The position numbers and the translations under genes were made by a program. 46,224 bases of DNA from an uncultured Saprospiraceae bacterium (GTDB taxonomy: Bacteria; Bacteroidota; Bacteroidia; Chitinophagales; Saprospiraceae): positions 1 to 46,224 of the forward strand of contig CALLAW010000031.1 in NCBI GenBank assembly GCA_938001865.1, given 5' to 3'. Numbering within the stretch: the stretch's first letter is position 1; each line of letters opens with the position of its first letter. Under the pieces are notes generated by a model. The model saw nothing but the letters and a program-made list of their open reading frames with translations. It made no database searches and had not been told where the DNA came from. Of the stretch, positions 9,447 to 15,920 are shown in pieces.

Positions 9447-9502
9447 GTATCATCACCAGGTCTCTCAGCGTGTTGTCTAAGATTTTTTATTAGTGTTTTC
9501 CA

Positions 9503-9533
9503 GGACGAGGGGGGTGTGGTGTTCCCCTTGTCC
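9503..9533 (+). terminator. GC-rich hairpin, probable terminator
   Basis: A 10-bp stem (GGACGAGGGG at 9503-9512 with CCCCTTGTCC at 9524-9533, one G-T pair) lies 56 bp after the vWA stop codon. The T-rich tail is weak (gattttgatt), so termination may be partial. Confidence 0.6.
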
Positions 9534-9650
9534 GATTTTGATTGTTGTAGAGTGATATTAGTCTCTGATCAGACTCCTAGCTATCACCAATTCATATTTT
9601 GAGGTTAAGGTCATTTGTTTGTCATGTGTTATGATTAACTTTATGATGAG

Positions 9651-10277
9651 ATGATTCACACTAGTATCCGACCCATTTTGTTCTTGATCCTCATCACATT
9701 TGCTTGCAAGCAGACAGATCAGACATTGCAGACTCCAGTACAGTCCAAGGGTCATCTGGTTGATGATCTAGCCCGATCTGATAACTCCTCTGATACTGCC
9801 TCTGATACCCCGATGAGTGACTCCACGATAACTGAGTTGATCAGAGCTGCATCATCAGCAGCCCAAGAGCCTCAGCAGATAGACTATGCGACTTGTGAGC
9901 CTAGGACAGACGGAGCTGGATTAGAGTTTGGCATGGCACAGATCGGAAGATACCACAACGAGGTAGAGAACTTTGTAGAGTATTGCTTATATGAGTTTAC
10001 TCGAGCTGATATGACTACCTATATCATCTTCAACAATGAAATCGAATCTCATTACTCTCCATACTTCAAACTCCTCAAGGTAGTGGGCAATGACACCCTC
10101 CCTCCCATCACAATAGCACAGATCTATGGTAATGAACAATATGATTATATCTTGTCAGCAAAGGCGATAGGAGAGGACAAATTTGAACTGACTAAGCAAT
10201 CGACATACCGATACATCCAAGGGATCGGTAAGGTGGACAGCACTCGGACTGATCGCCAGATCATAGACCTCTGGTAG
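9651..10277 (+). CDS. Predicted lipoprotein, function unknown
   Basis: The 208-aa product starts with a hydrophobic leader ending ITFAC, so Cys19 is the likely lipidation site. A low-complexity Ser/Thr/Asp linker (about residues 40-65) precedes a compact C-terminal domain of about 130 residues (from about 80) with alternating strands and helices. No family is recognised. It lies between two hairpin terminators (9503 and 10341), so it is probably a single-gene unit. Confidence 0.7.
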   Translation: MIHTSIRPILFLILITFACKQTDQTLQTPVQSKGHLVDDLARSDNSSDTASDTPMSDSTITELIRAASSAAQEPQQIDYATCEPRTDGAGLEFGMAQIGRYHNEVENFVEYCLYEFTRADMTTYIIFNNEIESHYSPYFKLLKVVGNDTLPPITIAQIYGNEQYDYILSAKAIGEDKFELTKQSTYRYIQGIGKVDSTRTDRQIIDLW

Positions 10278-10340
10278 TGAGCTTGCAATGGTATCTAATG
10301 GTACACTTGGAGTATTCATCTCACCATATCAAGAGCAGTT

Positions 10341-10396
10341 AACCTCCTGATTTTCTCCTTATTTGGAGAATATTGAGGTTTATTTTATTTTTTTTT
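10341..10396 (+). terminator. Strong Rho-independent terminator with nested stem
   Basis: An outer stem AACCTC (10341-10346)/GAGGTT (10375-10380) encloses TTCTCC (10353-10358)/GGAGAA (10365-10370). It is followed by a T-rich run of about 15 nt. It ends the lipoprotein transcript. The T-run overlaps a TTG at 10395 that opens the downstream reading frame, which argues that this TTG is not the true start of the Crp/Fnr gene. Confidence 0.85.
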
Positions 10397-10451
10397 GAAA
10401 AAACTAGGGGTATTGGATATCCACTCTGTTATGCCTCTAAACACTGTGATT

Positions 10452-11138
10452 ATGAATGTATCATCCAAATTTATGCTGTTAAGAGATCTAGCTATCTTCA
10501 AGGGTCTAGATAATAAAGAAATAGAGCAGCTCGCTGACAAAACTGAATTAAAAAAGGTAGGCAAAGGAAAATCTATCTACAAAGAGGATGTGACGATTGA
10601 TACTGTCTATGTCATCTTCAAAGGTACTGTCAAGCTCGGTATACAAGTCATCGGAGAGAGAGAGATCATCAGAGGTATCATCCAACCAGGTGAGATCTTT
10701 GGAGAAAACATCTTCAATAGTACTAAGCGCTTAGAGTATGCGGTCACACTGGCGGAGTGCCATGTCTTCTGTATCCCAGTCACATATTACCAAGAACTTT
10801 TAAAGACGAATGCAGAATTCAGAACTTCTATCGTAGAGCAGATGATGACGAATGTCAGTGTACTCAAGAAGAGGATACATAACTACATGTTCTACAATGC
10901 ACAGAGACGTATCCTTGAGTTCCTTAAGGATCTGACACATAAGACTGGAACCAAGTTGGTCAATGGTGAGTACCTGGTCAATCATAATATGAACCACTTA
11001 GCAATTGCTAATTCCACAGATACGAGTAGACAGACTGTAGCACGAGTACTCAATGATCTCAAGTCTCAGGCACTCATCAGTTACTCTGACAGAAGGCCCT
11101 CTAAGATTATAGTCAGACCTGCTTTGTTTCTATCATAG
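10452..11138 (+). CDS. Crp/Fnr-family transcription regulator
   Basis: From the ATG at 10452 the product is 228 aa. Residues of about 8-120 form a cyclic-nucleotide-binding-type beta-barrel (IFKGLDNKEIEQLAD, then GEIFGENIF). A long dimer helix and a winged HTH follow, with TSRQTVARVLNDL as recognition helix, close to the usual TSRQTV-RVLN pattern. The canonical Arg-Ser of cAMP-binding CRP is not evident, and no Fe-S cysteine cluster like that of FNR is seen, so the signal is unknown. In-frame alternatives are TTG 10395 (inside a terminator T-run, rejected), ATG 10431 and ATG 10473. It stands alone, so its targets cannot be read from context. Confidence 0.88.
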   Translation: MNVSSKFMLLRDLAIFKGLDNKEIEQLADKTELKKVGKGKSIYKEDVTIDTVYVIFKGTVKLGIQVIGEREIIRGIIQPGEIFGENIFNSTKRLEYAVTLAECHVFCIPVTYYQELLKTNAEFRTSIVEQMMTNVSVLKKRIHNYMFYNAQRRILEFLKDLTHKTGTKLVNGEYLVNHNMNHLAIANSTDTSRQTVARVLNDLKSQALISYSDRRPSKIIVRPALFLS

Positions 11139-11247
11139 CAGTTGCAATTAATTGAAAAGTTTAGAGTTTTTTCATTAGCAATAGTCTCACAATTTAAAGT
11201 CAACAGATCATTCCTCTTGGAGTGATTGATGGGGTGGGCAAGATCAT

Positions 11248-11283
11248 ATGGTATCTAGTGTAATATCTAGATGCCATTTTTCT
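11248..11283 (+). terminator. Rho-independent terminator of the Crp/Fnr gene
   Basis: An 11-bp stem (ATGGTATCTAG at 11248-11258 with CTAGATGCCAT at 11267-11277, one T-G pair) and an 8-nt loop are followed by a T-run. It lies between convergent genes. A T-run on the opposite side is lacking, so it works for the plus strand only. Confidence 0.85.
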
Positions 11284-11317
11284 GTTACGGGATCTCTCTC
11301 TCGCGAGTAGCTGCCAA

Positions 11318-11917
11318 TCAGAAGTCTTTTAGCCTTGAGTATAACTCTGCAGTGGGTAGCCCCATGATATTCGTGTAAGAGCCATTGATATTGGTCACGC
11401 AGTTGTGTCCGATCCAATCTTGTACTCCATACCCTCCAGCTCTGTCATATGGTGAGTAATAATCGATATAGTGCTTGATCTCTGAGATAGACAGTGGGGC
11501 CAGGGTGACTTCTGAGCTAGCAGTGAAGCTTACCTGCTTACTGTTAGATCTGATGCAGACACCAGTATGCACCAGATGTGTACTATCAGAGAGTAGATTG
11601 AGAAATTGTTCAGCCTGTTGTCTTCCCTCAGGTTTGTTGAGGATCTGATTATTGATAATGACCACACTATCTGCGGTGATGAGTAGCTCACTGTCTGATA
11701 GCGTATGTACAGATGACTTGAGTACTGCTAGATGCTCTGCGACAGTATCGACAGGGAGTGTTGGGTCAAAGGATTCGTCGATCTCTATGACTCTCTGAGT
11801 ATATGTGTATCCAGCTTCTCTGAGGAGTTGGACCCTTCGAGGTGATCCAGATCCGAGGATGAGATCATACTTGGCTAGCCAAGGCATCCCGCTATTGGGA
11901 GTTACATGAGTGGCCAT
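11318..11917 (-). CDS. maf: Maf family nucleoside-triphosphate pyrophosphatase
   Basis: The 199-aa product has the Maf signature GSGSPRR at residues 22-28, the catalytic-base region ITADSVV (Asp83), the NKPEGR loop near residue 94, and the C-terminal YDRAGGYGVQDWIG and IMGLP motifs. The AGGYG-Q motif fits the dTTP/UTP-hydrolysing (YhdE-like) subgroup, which removes non-canonical nucleotides or restrains division. The start at 11917 overlaps the upstream Lys/Ser-rich gene by 16 bp. An internal ATG at 11887, close to the first strand, would be nearer the family's usual N-terminus. In many Bacteroidota Maf sits beside KdsC and a UbiA prenyltransferase; both lie 2-3 kb away here. Confidence 0.92.
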   Translation of the reverse strand: MATHVTPNSGMPWLAKYDLILGSGSPRRVQLLREAGYTYTQRVIEIDESFDPTLPVDTVAEHLAVLKSSVHTLSDSELLITADSVVIINNQILNKPEGRQQAEQFLNLLSDSTHLVHTGVCIRSNSKQVSFTASSEVTLAPLSISEIKHYIDYYSPYDRAGGYGVQDWIGHNCVTNINGSYTNIMGLPTAELYSRLKDF

Positions 11918-12342
11918 TTCAATTTCTTTTCGAGTCCTGGTGAGAGTTTTTTAGAGTGGACCTCAAATGGATTACGCGGACCTTCTTCTTTTTTCTTTCG
12001 GTACTTTTTGGACTTGCTTGGGCCTTTTTTGGATCTTGAATCTCCTGATTGAGAATTGTTTTTACTGTGTGGTTTTTTCTCAGATTTCCCGTCTTTAGAC
12101 TTATTCTCTTTATTCTGAGATTGAGATTTTGGTTTCTTCTTATGTCTGGGAGATTTCGAAGACCTAGAATTGTTTCTCTTCTCTGTTGAATCCTGTGTAG
12201 ATGCAGACTTACTCTGAGTATTATTTTGAGAGGGTTGCTCTTTGGGTTTGGGATCTACTTTTGATTCTACTGTTGACTCTAGTTGGGGCTTGTCGGTAGA
12301 TTGAGATTTATTTGGTCTTGCCCATTTATCTTCGTTTGACAT
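11902..12342 (-). CDS. Lys/Ser-rich intrinsically disordered protein
   Basis: The 146-aa product is almost entirely Lys, Ser, Gln, Asn, Pro and Glu, with very few hydrophobic residues before the last 15. The first third is acidic and polar; the middle and end are strongly basic with clusters such as RSKKGPSKSKKYRKKKEEG. It has no signal peptide, so it should be cytoplasmic. A basic disordered chain of this kind usually binds nucleic acid (inference). It overlaps maf by 16 bp, so the two are probably one transcript. A promoter-like TACTTTTG lies about 57 nt upstream. The clean start and upstream promoter support a real gene, but low complexity makes this less than certain. Confidence 0.65.
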   Translation of the reverse strand: MSNEDKWARPNKSQSTDKPQLESTVESKVDPKPKEQPSQNNTQSKSASTQDSTEKRNNSRSSKSPRHKKKPKSQSQNKENKSKDGKSEKKPHSKNNSQSGDSRSKKGPSKSKKYRKKKEEGPRNPFEVHSKKLSPGLEKKLKWPLM

Positions 12343-12398
12343 CGATCTTATTTAGTATGTGTGTATCTAGTTAGCGGAGCTTCCATGCTGACCTGTCG

Positions 12399-12406
12399 CA
12401 AAAGTA
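12399..12406 (-). promoter_or_regulatory. -7 element candidate (TACTTTTG) for the disordered-protein/maf unit
   Basis: Read on the minus strand this is TACTTTTG, a full TAnnTTTG match, about 57 nt before the ATG at 12342. A clear -33 TTG is missing; TTT lies at about the right distance. The same octamer occurs upstream of the TPR gene at 23297. Confidence 0.4.
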
Positions 12407-12559
12407 ACGTAATTTCTCATGATTAAAGTGTCATCTGTGGAGTGTAAGTGAGGATTGAAGGATCACTCTAGAGAGTTCTACGTATCTTAGTGTATCATCA
12501 GTATGCTCGATAAGCGACTGCAGCTCGGGTCAGAGAGTGTACACATAAATGCCTGTAAT

Positions 12560-13408
12560 ATGAGAAATGTACTTATTCTATTGTTGTCAACATTGACATT
12601 ATTGGCTATAGGTTGTCGATCACATAGTCAGCTCACGAGATCTACTGATCATGAGACGTTGTATCCAGTCAGCATGCATGGGTTGTGGGGATATGCTGAT
12701 GAAGAGGGGACCGTAGTTATTGACTACAAGTATGAACAAGCATCGTTTTTTGTCGGTGGTAGAGCTGCCGCTAAATCGAATGGTAAGTACGGCTTCATCA
12801 ATCGGAACGGTCACTTCATCACGAAGCCAATCTATGATAGCATCGGATATTATACTCTGACTCAGGCTAACGTCATCAGAAGAGGAAAATCTCTTACGAT
12901 CGACAACAATGGGAAGAAACAAGAGAGTGGCATACTTGTCTCAGTGGGTGGTAATAGTCGTCCTGCGGCACATCCCACCGAATATTTTGAGCTAATAGAC
13001 GATAAGTATGTACTCGATGCTCCTCTAGTAGCGAATGAGCAACGCTTAGACCCATTGGCAGACTACCAAGTCGATGATTTCACATTTGATGATGTCAGAC
13101 AATTTTCATGGAAGAGTATGATCGTAGTGAGTAACAATAGTAGCGATCTCTACCTTCTGAATAATGGTGGACTCAAAGGGCTCAACTTTGATCATATCGA
13201 ACCGATTAGATATCATTGGAATAATCAAGCTTCTACTCAATATGCTAAGTTCTATACCGATGGTAGATGGGGTGTAATGTCTAGCAGCGGAGATATCCTC
13301 ATAGAAGCCAGATATGAAAATATCGACAGTGCTTATGGCCAATATTACCTTGTAGAGTACCAGCCTGATTGCTGGGGATACGTGAGTCAATCGAAGCAGT
13401 ACTTCTAA
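12560..13408 (+). CDS. WG-repeat lipoprotein
   Basis: From the ATG at 12560 the product is 282 aa with a leader ending LAIGC, making Cys19 the likely lipid site; an in-frame start at 12503 would put 19 polar residues before it. WG repeats follow: HGLWGYADEEGTVVIDYKYE, GKYGFINRNGHFITKPIYD, then, after a diverged middle part, GRWGVMSSSGDILIEARYE and CWGYVSQSKQYF at the very end. WG repeats form small beta modules and their function is generally unknown. The gene is alone on the plus strand between minus-strand genes. Confidence 0.82.
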   Translation: MRNVLILLLSTLTLLAIGCRSHSQLTRSTDHETLYPVSMHGLWGYADEEGTVVIDYKYEQASFFVGGRAAAKSNGKYGFINRNGHFITKPIYDSIGYYTLTQANVIRRGKSLTIDNNGKKQESGILVSVGGNSRPAAHPTEYFELIDDKYVLDAPLVANEQRLDPLADYQVDDFTFDDVRQFSWKSMIVVSNNSSDLYLLNNGGLKGLNFDHIEPIRYHWNNQASTQYAKFYTDGRWGVMSSSGDILIEARYENIDSAYGQYYLVEYQPDCWGYVSQSKQYF

Positions 13409-13542
13409 GCTTTATCCTCTCTAAGGAGTGTCATATAACCAATCGACCAGAGAAGTAATCTCACAATACAACTCCTGGACATCTCAGGTAATGGAGATGT
13501 GATCTCATCGCAGATACCCCCCGATAGAGAATTCTTCCCAAT

Positions 13543-14442
13543 TTACACAAGTAGTACGTAGATGATGCCCAACAGCATGACTCCCTTACAGAGCTTACTC
13601 AGTCCCGCATAAGTATCTATTCCATCCAATTGACTGCTGCGATAGATGGCAATGATTAGACTGCCGATTACACCAAAGACGAAGTAGATGTTGGCAGGGA
13701 GTGACTGACTCTGCCATTGGCTGATTATCCACCATATCGCTAGAGCTAATGTGACACCTAGATACCAAGTAATCATGACTTTGGTCCGAGGGATGCCGAT
13801 GATGATGGGGAGAGTAGTGTACCCCTGTGCTCTATCTCCTTCTATATCTTGGACGTCTTTCACCATTTCCCTGACAAGGGTAATCATGAAGGCGAATACT
13901 GATAGTCCGATCACAAGATGTACGATCTGGTGATAGAGGGTAGGCGTAGTATCCATCAGAGACAACAGTGCAGGTCTCTCTGTCAATAGTAAGATAGTAA
14001 TACTAAGACCACAAAATACAGCGACCATGACATTGCCAATAAGTGGCTGTCGCTTACCCCAAGCTGAGTAACTGTAGAGGAGGATGCTGGCTAAGACATA
14101 GATGCTGACATAACTCAGCTGCCCGATGCTATACGCTACTGCGATAGAGATGGCGACTCCTAAGAGTGAGACAATACTGTAGGTGACGATGAGCTGTGAT
14201 CGTGTCAGCCTGTGCCAACCTTGCTTATTGATCTGGTCACCGATATGATCATAATAGTCATTGATCAGATATCCACTCGCAGTCAATAGCAGTGTAGAGA
14301 GCACAAACCCACCAAATGTATAGAGAGTCAGTCGTGGGTGGTCTAGATGAGGTAAGAGTATATTGTAATAGAGTAAGAGTTGTAGTATCGCTACTATCAG
14401 TAAGTTGAGAGGACGGATTGCCTTGATCAGGTCTCCTACCAT
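13543..14442 (-). CDS. UbiA-family prenyltransferase (geranylgeranylglycerol-phosphate geranylgeranyltransferase-like)
   Basis: The 299-aa product has about nine membrane helices and both Asp-rich motifs of UbiA enzymes: NDYYDHIGD (Asp62, Asp65, Asp69) and DVQDIEGD (Asp196, Asp199, Asp203). These bind Mg2+ and the prenyl diphosphate. Bacteroidota homologues linked to KdsC and Maf are commonly annotated as geranylgeranylglycerol-phosphate geranylgeranyltransferase, an archaeal-type lipid step; the substrate here is not proven. The start overlaps the end of kdsC by 7 bp, indicating translational coupling. MenA- or heme-type activity is an alternative. Confidence 0.85.
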   Translation of the reverse strand: MVGDLIKAIRPLNLLIVAILQLLLYYNILLPHLDHPRLTLYTFGGFVLSTLLLTASGYLINDYYDHIGDQINKQGWHRLTRSQLIVTYSIVSLLGVAISIAVAYSIGQLSYVSIYVLASILLYSYSAWGKRQPLIGNVMVAVFCGLSITILLLTERPALLSLMDTTPTLYHQIVHLVIGLSVFAFMITLVREMVKDVQDIEGDRAQGYTTLPIIIGIPRTKVMITWYLGVTLALAIWWIISQWQSQSLPANIYFVFGVIGSLIIAIYRSSQLDGIDTYAGLSKLCKGVMLLGIIYVLLV

Positions 14443-14930
14443 TGGTCATGCAGTCTCAGTATTTTCTCAATCACTTGACGTACACAGCCATTACCTCCAT
14501 CGATCGAGCTGATATACTCTGACTCTGTGATGACTTCATGACAAGCATCATAGGGACATGCTGATACACCTGCTAGTCGGAGTACACCGAGATCACTGAT
14601 ATCATCACCCATGTACAGGATGTTTTCGTCTTGGATGGAGAGCTGCTCCTTGAGAGCTTGATAGGTGACTACCTTATCTTCCATATCCATGTAGACATGT
14701 TTGACGCCAAGGGTTTTGAATCGATCATATACCCCTTGCGAGTTCCCCTTAGTGATGATGCCTACATGATAGCCAGCTGAGAGAGCTTTCTTGACAGCTA
14801 AGCCATCTCGAGTATTAACTGATCTGAGGAGGTTTCCATCTTCGGTAGCGAGCATCGCCGAGTCGGTAAATACTCCATCTACATCAAAGAGAAGTGTCGT
14901 AATTTGCTGGAGCTTGTCGAAGATATTCAT
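14436..14930 (-). CDS. kdsC: KdsC-like HAD phosphatase (KDO 8-phosphate phosphatase)
   Basis: The 164-aa product is a cap-less HAD hydrolase of KdsC size. It has FDVDGVFTD (nucleophile Asp16, general acid Asp18), IITKGNS with Thr60 (motif II), a lysine near residue 86 (motif III) and GDDISD with Asp109/Asp110 (motif IV). KdsC removes phosphate from 3-deoxy-D-manno-octulosonate 8-phosphate to give KDO for LPS inner core. NeuA-linked or other sugar phosphatases of this subfamily are possible. It lies in the run ferredoxin-IscX-KdsC-UbiA and overlaps UbiA. Confidence 0.88.
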   Translation of the reverse strand: MNIFDKLQQITTLLFDVDGVFTDSAMLATEDGNLLRSVNTRDGLAVKKALSAGYHVGIITKGNSQGVYDRFKTLGVKHVYMDMEDKVVTYQALKEQLSIQDENILYMGDDISDLGVLRLAGVSACPYDACHEVITESEYISSIDGGNGCVRQVIEKILRLHDQW

Positions 14931-14969
14931 AGATGGAGTGTTGGTTGATCAGTGGTTGATGAGAGATGA

Positions 14970-15215
14970 TTATTGATTGTCCCTCCACTCGTGTACCCAG
15001 AGTGCTTGTATCTGTTCTAAGTGACCTTCATTGCAGTCTTCTCTCTTTCCTTCGAAGTTGGGGAGCTCGAGTACCCATTCTAAGAGCTCGGTAAATCTTA
15101 TTCTATAGATCTTACTCTCTGGATAATCGTCTCCAAACTTGTCGTATAGACCGATTGCGATATCCTCGTGATCGTTCCAGTTAATTGGTAAGTTATTGAA
15201 ATCTTCAAATGACAT
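14970..15215 (-). CDS. iscX: IscX-like Fe-S assembly adaptor
   Basis: The 81-aa acidic product matches the IscX/YfhJ pattern: INWNDHEDIAIGLYDKF, then IRFTELLEWVLELPNF, then LEQIQALWVHEW. IscX binds the cysteine desulfurase IscS and iron, and modulates Fe-S cluster assembly. The sequence is slightly longer than E. coli IscX (66 aa) because of an N-terminal MSFEDFNNLP extension and a short insertion. It follows a [2Fe-2S] ferredoxin, the arrangement at the end of isc operons, although no other isc gene is present in the window. Confidence 0.87.
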   Translation of the reverse strand: MSFEDFNNLPINWNDHEDIAIGLYDKFGDDYPESKIYRIRFTELLEWVLELPNFEGKREDCNEGHLEQIQALWVHEWRDNQ

Positions 15216-15331
15216 AATGTAGCATTCTGTTAGAGCAGTTCATTCATTTACGTAAGTATAATCTTACTGATGTCCTACTCTGATGATAATTGAGTGAGTC
15301 TATGCGGAGCACAGTGCTCGATTGTTAAGTA

Positions 15332-15673
15332 TTAATGTTCGTGGCCGATGATATCTGATTGATCTGGAATTGTAATTGTAATCTCAGCATCGTTATCTAG
15401 GATCTCGCATTGGCAGCCGAGTCTTGACTCGAGTGTAGGATTGATGGCCCTATCTATGAAGTCTTCTTCGTTATCAGACAGTTCCTTGAGAGAGTCCATC
15501 CCTGACTCCACATAGATATGACATGTACTACATGCACAGACGGCTCCGCAGTTGGAGCTCAGGTGCATACCATGATCTTCTACGACATCTAGTAAGTGGA
15601 TTCCCTTGAAGTCTCCCTCTACAACTCTGGTCTCGTGATCAGCCTCTTCAAAGTGTATCGTTATCTTATTCAT
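15332..15673 (-). CDS. [2Fe-2S] ferredoxin, adrenodoxin/Fdx type
   Basis: The 113-aa product contains the ligand pattern C-x5-C-x2-C-x35-C at Cys42, Cys48, Cys51 and Cys87, as in vertebrate-type/Isc Fdx ferredoxins. Extra cysteines lie at 46 and 89. Such ferredoxins feed electrons to Fe-S cluster assembly. The iscX gene 116 bp downstream on the same strand supports that role. The first strand (ITIHFEEADHETRVVEGD) and the start at 15673 fit the family. A well-matched promoter lies about 90 nt upstream. Confidence 0.92.
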   Translation of the reverse strand: MNKITIHFEEADHETRVVEGDFKGIHLLDVVEDHGMHLSSNCGAVCACSTCHIYVESGMDSLKELSDNEEDFIDRAINPTLESRLGCQCEILDNDAEITITIPDQSDIIGHEH

Positions 15674-15759
15674 TTATAATAATGTCTTTCTGACTATTTA
15701 TTTTGATTCTAGACTCACACTTAACCTTTCAAATCTCTTATCGGTCAAATCTTGAGCTG

Positions 15760-15789
15760 CAAAATTACACTATTTAATACCGTAAACAA
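15760..15789 (-). promoter_or_regulatory. Bacteroidota-type promoter of the ferredoxin-iscX-kdsC-UbiA unit
   Basis: On the minus strand, TTG (15789-15787) is followed after 19 nt by TAATTTTG (15767-15760). This matches both elements and the spacing of the Bacteroidota housekeeping promoter (TTG-N19..21-TAnnTTTG). Predicted transcription starts about 75-80 nt before the ferredoxin ATG at 15673. It is the cleanest promoter match I found in the window. Confidence 0.6.
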
Positions 15790-15920
15790 TCGAAATGTTC
15801 CCTACTTCCGTAAAAGAAATAGACTTTCGGATGTTTTTTGGGTTAAGAGTTGCCTCGGAGCAAAATTTAGACTTTATTTATAATGATTTCTGCATAATTA
15901 TTTTTTTCTATACTCAACCT

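Noticed and set aside
10395-10451. N-terminal extension of the Crp/Fnr protein from TTG 10395
   Set aside because: The TTG is part of the T-run of a strong terminator; the family normally starts close to IFKGL.
15795-15920. 42-residue N-terminal extension of the AAA protein
   Set aside because: It begins right beside the -33 box of the divergent ferredoxin promoter and gives a Phe/Ile-rich stretch unlike a domain; the ATG at 15921 fits better.
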